IMG/VR virus record: IMGVR_UViG_3300037343_000529
Location: 1 to 28,343 of that record
Source of the DNA: a virus
Direction: 5' to 3' (one strand)
Length of the DNA: 28,343 nt
The stretch's first letter is position 1. Each line of letters opens with the position of its first letter. The notes beneath the pieces were generated by a model. The model searched no databases. It worked only from the letters and a program-made list of their open reading frames with translations, and was not told the DNA's origin. Position numbers and translations under genes: made by a program. Positions 22,372-28,343 of this stretch are shown piece after piece.

Positions 22372-25300
22372 CAAGGCTCAGACCGTCGGATATCGCTATT
22401 CTCTGGGCGTGCATCTGGCGCTCTGCCACGGGCCGATCGATGCCATCCGCGAGATCCTCGTTGATCGCCGGACCGCGTGGTCTGTCACGACCGGGGGTGG
22501 TTTCAGCGGCGGCGGTGCGGCCGTCGAGAACCGGATTGGGACCGCCCTGGCGATGACGGCCACCGCCGCGCTGGCGGGCGACAGCGGGGCGACCATCACC
22601 TTCCCCGGCACGCGCGCGAGTGTGCGGATCGGGCGGGATTATCGCCTGGTGCTGGCAAACGGGTCGAGCCAGACCGTGACGCTGCAGGGCGTGGCTTTCA
22701 ATGCAACCACTGGCGTCACCTCATGGTCTGTCCTGCCCGAGGCGCTGAGCTTCCCGGCGCAATCGGTCGAGGTGTTGGAGGCCACGCAGGGCGCCAACAA
22801 CGCTGGCGCGGGCGGTGGACGCATCCGGATCGACAAGCCAGACCTCTTCGGCGGTGAAAGCCGCGAGGGCGGTATTGTTGGCGATGTCGACGTACTGATG
22901 GGCGGGCCTGCACAAGGGCAGAACGACTACCTTGCTACCCGCATGAACCGAGACCTGCCCGGCTATCGCGGGCTCTGCAGTCTGGTGCTGCGGCAGGTGT
23001 ATCTGGGGATCAATCCCTACCTGAAGCCATGGGCGGTGCGCGTGACGCGGGTGCTGGTGGGTGAGGCAGGCGCTGCGCAATGGTATCCCGACAAGGCACC
23101 CATTGTGCCGGAGGCCAACATCTCCGATGCGGCGATCTACATCGCACTCGATGTCTCAGGCTCGATGTCGGGCACGCGCATGGCGGCGCAGAAGGCAGGT
23201 GTCGCAGCCCTCATTCGCGAGATCAGCGCAGGCGTCGATCCTGACCGGCCGAACGACATGCGCATTGTGCTCTGGAACGCTGGCGTCGCGGGACTGATCG
23301 AACGACGCAACATGGAGCCCGAGGATTACACCGCGCTCGAGGCCTGGATGCTGGCGCTGTCCAACGGCACATCGGGCGGCACCAGCTTCGATGCCGCCTT
23401 CTCGCAGGCAGGCGCATTCTTTGCCGGTGGCGGATCGAAGCGCCGGATCGTCATCTTCGTGACCGATGGCGAGCCATCGCCTGTGTCGTCCGTGGATGCG
23501 GCACTCGCCACGATCGCCACACTGCCGCCTGCCGACATTTTTGGGTTCAACATCGCGCTCGCCAACACCACCTTCACCGCGCGCATTGACAACACGCCCG
23601 TGGACGGCGTGCCGGTGATCCCGCCCGGTAACCCTGAGGCGCTGGTCGCATCGCTGCGCGGGGCGTTCGGCAATGGGCCTGACATGAACCCGGCCCATAT
23701 TATCCGCGAGTGCCTCACGAACCGCGATTGGGGATTGGGCTATTCTACGATCGAGATCGGAGCCAGCTTCACGGGCGCGGCCGACCGGCTTTATATCGAA
23801 GGCTTCGGCCTCTCACTGATCTGGCAGCAGGACAGCTCGATCGAGGAGTTCATCGGCAGCGTTCTGGACCACATCGATGCGACGCTCTTCATCGACCGCC
23901 GCACCGGGCTGTGGGAATTGAAAATGATCCGGGCGGATTATGTGGCAGCAAACCTGCCGCTCTTCGATGAGACCAATGTCGTGGACTGGGGCCGCCTGGG
24001 GCGGCGCGCGCCCTCCGATCTGATCAACAGCGTCACCGTGCGGTTTACCGATGCCTGGACGAATGATGTTGGCGCTGTCAGCGTCACCGATACCGCACGG
24101 GTGCAGGCGATGGGCGAAGTAATTGCCACCACGCTCGACTATCCGGGCATTCGCTATCAGGGGTTGGCGGTACGCGTGGCCGAGCGCGATCTGCGCGCGC
24201 TCTCGGTGCCGCTGCTGACCGGCGAGATTGTCGTCAATCGCGAGGGCGCTGACCTCGGCCCCGGCGACGTGATCCGGTTGCGCTCGGACCGGCTGGGGCT
24301 GGGCGACGTGGTCATGCGCATCTCCGAGATCGGTCAGGGTGACGGCCGCGATAACGGCATCCGCCTGAAGCTGGCAGAAGATGTCTTTGCCTTGGGCATA
24401 ACGGCCATCGCGGGCGGGCGCATGCCCTCCGGCACCGGGATCGCCGCCCCGCCGCGCGCGCTGGCCCGGCGTCTGGTGGAAGAAGCACCGTATTGGCTGC
24501 TCGTGCGCGAGCTGGGCCACAGCGAAGCGGATACCATTTTGAGCGAGGATCCGGCCGCAGGCGCGATTGTTGCGACGGGTGAGCGGCCGAGTGCGGATGC
24601 GCTGGCGGCCGAGCTCTGGATCGATCCTGGCACCAGCCCGGCACAGGAAGGGGTCGTAGCCTTCGCGCCAACGGCATTGTTGGCCGCAGACCTCTCTGAT
24701 GATCCGGAGGCGCGAGTCATCCCCGTCACTGGCTGGCGCGACATTGGTGAAGTCGGCATTGGCACTCTGGCCAGCATTGGCGGTGAACTCATCCGCATCG
24801 ACGGCATAACGCAAACCGCGATCACCGTAGGCCGCGGCTGCCTCGATACCGTGCCCCGCGCGCATGCGGCGGGCACACCGGTCATCTTCTTCGACGAGGC
24901 GGCGCGGATCACTGAGGACTCCTGGGCGGCGGGCGAGACCCTTGCGGTTCGGCTTCTGCCCGAGACTGGTCGCGGCACGCTGGCGTTTGCAATGGCGCCG
25001 GAAGATAGCGTGACCCTGGATCGCCGCGCCATCCGGCCACTGCCGCCGGGTCGGGTGCAGGGCAATGGCAGCTACACTCCCGATGTCGACGCGCTGATCA
25101 GTGATGACCTGGTGCTGACCTGGACCCATCGCGACCGGCTGACCCAGACCAGCCCGGTCATCGTCGATCACACCGGCGCCTCCATCGGGCCTGAACCGGG
25201 GGTGGAATACAGTGTCGAGGTCCGCTGGGTCGATCCGGACACCGGCGCAGCGATCCTGCCCGCGGGCATCGTGATCGACGCAGGTGCCGGGACCAGCTGG

Positions 25301-25489
25301 ACCCTCACGCCCGACGACATCCCTGAGAGTGGCGCGCCGGAACGCACCGCTGAGATCGATGTCGCAATCCGGTCCCGCCGCCTCGTGGAAGGTGCGTGGC
25401 TCACCGACCGTGAGGCGCGAAGCTTCCGCCTGACGGCCCCCTTCGCCGCCGGGTGGGATCGGGGTTGGGGATTTCTCTGGGGCAGCTGA
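22358..25489 (+). CDS. J-like tail tip / host-specificity protein with VWA domain
   Basis: A 1043-residue protein. The N-terminal GGRSKAQTVGYRYSLGVHLA and the parts PDLFGGESREGGIVGDVDV, GINPYLKPWAVRV and MNPAHIIRECLTNRDWGLGY are the conserved hub of the J-type tip family. Two stretches interrupt it: residues about 43-152, and about 258-440. The second is a complete von Willebrand factor A domain with metal-site motifs DVSGSMSG (265-272), GGTS (T342) and VTDGEPSP (D370). The C-terminal third is beta-rich, ending with a fibronectin-type-III-like region. The protein should make the tail point and contact the host. AGGAGG precedes the start. Confidence 0.92.
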   Translation: MGGRSKAQTVGYRYSLGVHLALCHGPIDAIREILVDRRTAWSVTTGGGFSGGGAAVENRIGTALAMTATAALAGDSGATITFPGTRASVRIGRDYRLVLANGSSQTVTLQGVAFNATTGVTSWSVLPEALSFPAQSVEVLEATQGANNAGAGGGRIRIDKPDLFGGESREGGIVGDVDVLMGGPAQGQNDYLATRMNRDLPGYRGLCSLVLRQVYLGINPYLKPWAVRVTRVLVGEAGAAQWYPDKAPIVPEANISDAAIYIALDVSGSMSGTRMAAQKAGVAALIREISAGVDPDRPNDMRIVLWNAGVAGLIERRNMEPEDYTALEAWMLALSNGTSGGTSFDAAFSQAGAFFAGGGSKRRIVIFVTDGEPSPVSSVDAALATIATLPPADIFGFNIALANTTFTARIDNTPVDGVPVIPPGNPEALVASLRGAFGNGPDMNPAHIIRECLTNRDWGLGYSTIEIGASFTGAADRLYIEGFGLSLIWQQDSSIEEFIGSVLDHIDATLFIDRRTGLWELKMIRADYVAANLPLFDETNVVDWGRLGRRAPSDLINSVTVRFTDAWTNDVGAVSVTDTARVQAMGEVIATTLDYPGIRYQGLAVRVAERDLRALSVPLLTGEIVVNREGADLGPGDVIRLRSDRLGLGDVVMRISEIGQGDGRDNGIRLKLAEDVFALGITAIAGGRMPSGTGIAAPPRALARRLVEEAPYWLLVRELGHSEADTILSEDPAAGAIVATGERPSADALAAELWIDPGTSPAQEGVVAFAPTALLAADLSDDPEARVIPVTGWRDIGEVGIGTLASIGGELIRIDGITQTAITVGRGCLDTVPRAHAAGTPVIFFDEAARITEDSWAAGETLAVRLLPETGRGTLAFAMAPEDSVTLDRRAIRPLPPGRVQGNGSYTPDVDALISDDLVLTWTHRDRLTQTSPVIVDHTGASIGPEPGVEYSVEVRWVDPDTGAAILPAGIVIDAGAGTSWTLTPDDIPESGAPERTAEIDVAIRSRRLVEGAWLTDREARSFRLTAPFAAGWDRGWGFLWGS
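23129..23677 (+). other. von Willebrand factor A domain within the tip protein
   Basis: Codons 258-440 of the tip gene. Hydrophobic strand IYIALDVSGSMSG (MIDAS motif 1, D265, S267, S269), a helix, strand MRIVLWNAG, the threonine motif GGTSFDAAF (T342), strand RRIVIFVTDGEPSP (D370) and strand DIFGFNIAL follow in the order of VWA domains. All five metal-site residues are present, so it should bind Mg2+ or similar and a ligand carboxylate. The flanks (QWYPDKAPI before, MNPAHIIRECL after) are adjoining parts of the ordinary tip fold. Confidence 0.88.
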
Positions 25490-25529
25490 GCCCGCCCACG
25501 AACGCAAACCGCAACGAACGAGGACACGC

Positions 25530-26204
25530 ATGCCGGAACGGATCATGCCGGGGCTGGGGCTGCGCGCCTTCTATGACCCCGGCCAACGCAACTGGGGGAC
25601 CAGCCTCAGCGAGGACCTGCGCCTCGTCTCCACCCTCTTGCAAGCGCGCGCTGCATCGCGCAGCACGCCTCTGCCCGCTAGTGGCAGCGCGGGCCAAATT
25701 CTGATCGTGCCCGCCGCGGCAGGCGCTAATGCCAATGCCGTCGCGCTCTGGGACGAGGTAGACGGAACCGCGGCATGGGTCTTTCTGCCCGCGCAGGATG
25801 GCTGGCAATTCTGGATCGCCGACGAGGCCCGGCATGTCCGCTTCGCGGGCGGGGCATGGGTCGAGGTGCCGCGCCCCGGCGTCGTGCGCATCCGCACCCT
25901 GACCGCCACCAGCCACACGCTCGACGCCAGCGATCTGGGCAGCATCATTGAGACCACAGGCTCCTCAGCCGTCACCGTGACGATCCCGGATGAGGCAACC
26001 GTGCCCTTCGAGACCGGCGCGCTGATCAATGTCACCCAGATTGGCACGGGGGTTGCGACGCTCACGGCATCAGCTGGCGTCTCGCTAAACGGCATCACTG
26101 CCGGATCGGTCGCGCTGGATGGGCAATGGTCGGGGGCAGCACTCACCAAGCGCGGGGCGGATGCCTGGGTCATTCAGGGCGCGCTGGCAGGAGCCGTCGC
26201 ATGA
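25530..26204 (+). CDS. DUF2793-type tail fibre protein
   Basis: A 224-residue protein. Residues about 40-125 (PLPASGSAGQILIVPAAAGAN, ...WVFLPAQDGWQFWIADEARHVRFAGGAWVEV) resemble the DUF2793 domain of phage tip and fibre proteins. The rest (HTLDASDLGSIIETTGSSAVTVTIPDEA...) looks like a beta-rich fibre shaft segment with L-D-x-x-D-x-G type turns. It follows the tip gene as host-range proteins do. AGGAC lies upstream of the start. Coupled to the next gene by ATGA. Confidence 0.75.
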   Translation: MPERIMPGLGLRAFYDPGQRNWGTSLSEDLRLVSTLLQARAASRSTPLPASGSAGQILIVPAAAGANANAVALWDEVDGTAAWVFLPAQDGWQFWIADEARHVRFAGGAWVEVPRPGVVRIRTLTATSHTLDASDLGSIIETTGSSAVTVTIPDEATVPFETGALINVTQIGTGVATLTASAGVSLNGITAGSVALDGQWSGAALTKRGADAWVIQGALAGAVA

Positions 26205-27070
26205 GCATTCTGATGATGCGCGCCGCGATCCTGGCGCAAGGCGGCGCTGCGGCACCCCCCGAGGATATCGGCAGCGCCTGGGAACTCGACGCGACCCGCC
26301 GCCCTGCAGGCTACGCGCTCTCAGACGGCAACCAGACCGCAATCAACACCTCGGGCGGCACCAACTACCTGCGCTGGGTGCCAACCGTCAAAGCCATCCA
26401 GCCGACGGACGGGCGGCGCTATTGGGAAGTATTTTGTGCAGCCAGCGGGGCCGCCACCTTCAATGGCTATCTCGGCGTCGTCTCGGCCCCTCAACGTGAT
26501 GAGTACAACATCGGGAACAACCCGATCACGCTCGGCTCCATTGGCTATCGTGGCAACGGCACACTTTGGTCCTCTAATACGGCGTCAGCTTCCCAGCGCG
26601 TGACAGGCCTTCCAACCTATGGTGCGGGCGATGTGCTGATGTTTGTGCTCGATCCCGCTGCCGCCAGTCTCTGGATTGGCAAGAACGGCATCTGGCACGA
26701 CGATCCAGTGAGCGGCGCGCCCACCTGGACCGCAGGCGGCAGCACCGCCTTCCATCCACATATCCAGGGACGCAATCCGGGAGATGGCGGCACCCTGCGC
26801 TCGCAGCCATCGCAGTTCAGCTATCCGGTTCCGCCTGGGGCGCAGGCGCTGAGCTTCGAGGAGCCAGATCTCTCAATATTCGAGACGCATGCCTTCATCG
26901 AGTTCGGCTGGGACAACGACCTCAGCATCAGCGAGTTTGAGGCCTGGCTCGATCTCGGCGGCGGCGCGAATCTCAACTCTACCGGAACCTCGCTCTTTCT
27001 TGATCATGGTGGGGGCAAAGCGCTCTCCACCGCCCATTCTGCCCTTTATATCGAAGTGGAACTGCCATGA
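26201..27070 (+). CDS. SPRY-like domain fibre protein
   Basis: A 289-residue protein. Residues about 30-210 form a SPRY/concanavalin-like beta-sandwich: RRYWEVFCAA, FNGYLGVVSA, SIGYRGNGTLWSS, GDVLMFVLDPAAASLWIGKNGIWHDDP, and FHPHIQGRNPGDGGTLRS. Such domains bind sugars or proteins, so a receptor-binding role at the tail tip is likely. The last 80 residues (SIFETHAFIEFGWDNDLSISEFEAWLDLGGG) form a separate domain. The true start is the ATG at 26201, overlapping the previous stop; an upstream in-frame start at 26126 is unlikely because it lies inside the preceding gene. Confidence 0.75.
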   Translation: MSILMMRAAILAQGGAAAPPEDIGSAWELDATRRPAGYALSDGNQTAINTSGGTNYLRWVPTVKAIQPTDGRRYWEVFCAASGAATFNGYLGVVSAPQRDEYNIGNNPITLGSIGYRGNGTLWSSNTASASQRVTGLPTYGAGDVLMFVLDPAAASLWIGKNGIWHDDPVSGAPTWTAGGSTAFHPHIQGRNPGDGGTLRSQPSQFSYPVPPGAQALSFEEPDLSIFETHAFIEFGWDNDLSISEFEAWLDLGGGANLNSTGTSLFLDHGGGKALSTAHSALYIEVELP

Positions 27071-28065
27071 CCTACGTGCTGCACCTCGGCCACCAGCCCA
27101 CCGACATCTCAGGCATATCGAACCTGCTGAGTACGGTCGCGGCCGGGTTTGATGCCACGCTCGACATCAACGCCATTCGCTTCAATGGATCGCGCCCCTT
27201 CCAGGTGCCATTCTCCATTGGGCACCCCGCACCTGCGGGCGATCTCTGGCTGGGTTTTCGCTATGTTCCGCCCAATGCCGATGCGCACATGATCCCCGAT
27301 GCCTTGTCGAACTTCCTCGAGTTCTTCGACGCACAGACCAATCTGGTCGCGCAGATCCGCCCGCTCCAGACGACCAATCGCTACCACGCCATCGCCCATG
27401 GCGACACGAGCGTCCAGGCCACCTCGAGTTACATCGCCGCCAATGGCCAGCCGCAATGGGTCGACGTGCGTGTCGCGGTGGGGGCCGAGATCACCATCGA
27501 GTTCTTCGTCGATGGTGTGTTGCACAGCGCCGCAACGGCAGCAAATACGGGGGCCAAGGGCAAGCCGGTGCGTGTGGTCTTCGCCAATGCCAATCTGCAT
27601 AACTCCTTCTCAAGCCGCACCTGGTACTATGCGCATTTTGCGATACTGGACGGAATCTCGACCATCGGGCGCCGGTTCGTACGGCGCAGCCCCAACGCCA
27701 TCGCAAGTTTCAACCAGATGGTTGGCAGCATTGATGCGCTGAAGGACAGCGACATCGCCACGCGGGTGGCAAGCACCGCCCCTGCACAGCGCATGTCTTT
27801 CTCGCTCACGGGTCCAACTGGCCCGGCCTCGGTCTCGGCCATCGCGGGCGTGCACCTCAAGCAGATAGCACAGGCGGGCACCGACGGGCCCGATGCCACG
27901 ACCGGGTTCCTGCGCATCGGCGGGGTAAATCACGACGCGAGCCCTGTGACCGTGCCGGTCCTCGCGCCGCAACCGGTTTATTCCAGCTGGGCGCTCAATC
28001 CGGCTGATGCCAGCCCATGGAGCGATCTGACGCTGCCCACGGAAGTCGGGATCCTCTCGGCATGA
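27067..28065 (+). CDS. Putative lectin-like fibre protein
   Basis: A 332-residue protein that I do not recognise by name. The N-terminal two thirds alternate beta segments (DLWLGFRYVPP, NFLEFFDAQTNLVAQIRP, QWVDVRVAVGAEITIEFFVDG, TWYYAHFAILDG), as in LamG/concanavalin-like jelly rolls that bind carbohydrates. The C-terminal part (SMSFSLTGPTGPASVSAIAG type text, then VYSSWALNPADASPWSDLTL) is a different beta domain. It is coupled by ATGA to both neighbours in the fibre module. A receptor-binding function is inferred from position. Confidence 0.65.
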   Translation: MTYVLHLGHQPTDISGISNLLSTVAAGFDATLDINAIRFNGSRPFQVPFSIGHPAPAGDLWLGFRYVPPNADAHMIPDALSNFLEFFDAQTNLVAQIRPLQTTNRYHAIAHGDTSVQATSSYIAANGQPQWVDVRVAVGAEITIEFFVDGVLHSAATAANTGAKGKPVRVVFANANLHNSFSSRTWYYAHFAILDGISTIGRRFVRRSPNAIASFNQMVGSIDALKDSDIATRVASTAPAQRMSFSLTGPTGPASVSAIAGVHLKQIAQAGTDGPDATTGFLRIGGVNHDASPVTVPVLAPQPVYSSWALNPADASPWSDLTLPTEVGILSA

Positions 28066-28343
28066 GCCCGCACCGTTCTGGTCAGAACCATGTCCGCATG
28101 CCCGATGCCGAGTTCGAGGAGCTGATGGCCCGCGCTGCGCAAGAAGGCGCAAAGCGCGCCCTCGCCGATGTTGGGCTCGATGGCAAGGAAGCCGCCCTCG
28201 ATATTCGCGACCTGCGATCCTTGCTCGATTGCATCAGGCTGGTGCGCCGCACGGCCATGCAGACCGCCGTCCGCATGATCACCACCGGCGTGATGCTGGC
28301 GCTGCTAGCCGGGATCGCGATCAAGTTGAAGATCTTCGGCTGA
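28062..28343 (+). CDS. DUF6127-type protein with C-terminal membrane helix
   Basis: A 93-residue protein whose stop codon is at the window edge. It has a helical part (MPDAEFEELMARAAQEGAKR, then ALADVGLDGKEAALDIRDLR) and a C-terminal hydrophobic helix (about 70-90, ITTGVMLALLAGIAIKL). This pattern is the DUF6127 family, always found at the end of tail modules before lysis genes in rhodobacterial phages, as I recall. It is probably an inner-membrane protein with an accessory role in lysis; no experiment is known to me. The start at 28062 overlaps the upstream stop; an upstream in-frame ATG at 28017 falls inside the preceding gene. Confidence 0.75.
   Translation: MSPHRSGQNHVRMPDAEFEELMARAAQEGAKRALADVGLDGKEAALDIRDLRSLLDCIRLVRRTAMQTAVRMITTGVMLALLAGIAIKLKIFG

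Larger units (their letters stand above)
771..28343 (+). mobile_element. Lambda-like siphoviral prophage, partial
   Basis: A continuous set of packaging, head, tail and tip genes in lambda order runs from 6502 to the window end, preceded by phage-type methyltransferases and small accessory genes. The left boundary is not defined: no integrase or attachment site was recognised, and the DUF6525-type gene at the left edge may be host or phage. The right boundary lies beyond the window, since lysis genes would be expected after 28343. All head and tail genes appear intact with no frameshift or stop that would mark decay, so this could be a functional prophage or a phage genome. Confidence 0.85.

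Noticed and set aside
23813-25546. 577-residue leftward open frame opposite the tip gene
   Set aside because: Antisense shadow; the plus-strand protein is conserved across the full length, and the shadow product is low in recognisable structure.
1-28343. CRISPR arrays, tRNA or rRNA genes, insertion sequences, integrase
   Set aside because: Looked for on both strands by eye; no regularly spaced repeats, tRNA-like cloverleaf, transposase or recombinase motif was seen.

Overview
The window is almost entirely one lambda-like siphophage structural region. It is most likely an integrated prophage in an alphaproteobacterium of the Rhodobacteraceae (Rhodobacter/Roseobacter) type. The reasons are high GC content, small conserved proteins that I recognise mainly from that family (DUF6525, DUF7220, DUF3489, DUF6900, DUF6441, DUF6127 types), and a tail-tip gene order shared with rhodobacterial phages and gene transfer agents. 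No integrase, repressor, replication or lysis gene lies in the window, so neither end of the element is seen.

Left part (1-6500). A 5'-truncated DUF6525-type gene (to 257) is followed by about 510 bases without a gene. That gap holds a family of GGAATCCAC repeats, a long inverted repeat, a CRP-like dyad, two tandem TTGACA boxes and an intrinsic terminator. Next comes a tightly coupled rightward operon: two DNA methyltransferases sharing a nearly duplicated ParB-like N-terminal domain (771-3391), a possible DNA-binding protein and a small membrane protein. A leftward cluster of six small genes (6359 to 4095) follows, ending in a DUF3489-type helix-turn-helix protein.

Packaging and head (6502-14786). 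A divergent promoter region at 6360-6501 leads into the late genes: small terminase, GpA-type large terminase, gpW-type joiner, portal, S49 protease with a nested in-frame scaffold gene, decoration protein, major capsid protein, a gpFII-like joining protein and a DUF6441 protein. This is the lambda order. A strong intrinsic terminator sits between the protease/scaffold gene and the decoration gene.

An inserted leftward gene (15166 to 14852) encodes an HPF/RaiA-type ribosome-associated protein with its own promoter. It looks like a moron, a cargo gene unrelated to virion assembly.

Tail (15303-28343). Genes run: tail terminator, tail tube, tail assembly chaperone with a -1 programmed frameshift signal (slippery A AAA AAC plus a 10-bp hairpin), tape measure protein, post-tape-measure tail protein, DUF2163 hub with four cysteines likely to bind an Fe-S cluster, two small tip-assembly proteins, and a 1043-residue J-like tip protein with a complete von Willebrand factor A domain inserted. 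Three fibre/lectin-like proteins and a DUF6127 membrane protein follow. Most junctions are ATGA overlaps, so translation is probably coupled along the late operon.

The most notable points are the VWA domain in the tail tip, the phage-borne ribosome-hibernation-type gene, the frameshift signal, the domain-swapped methyltransferase pair and the terminator inside the capsid operon.
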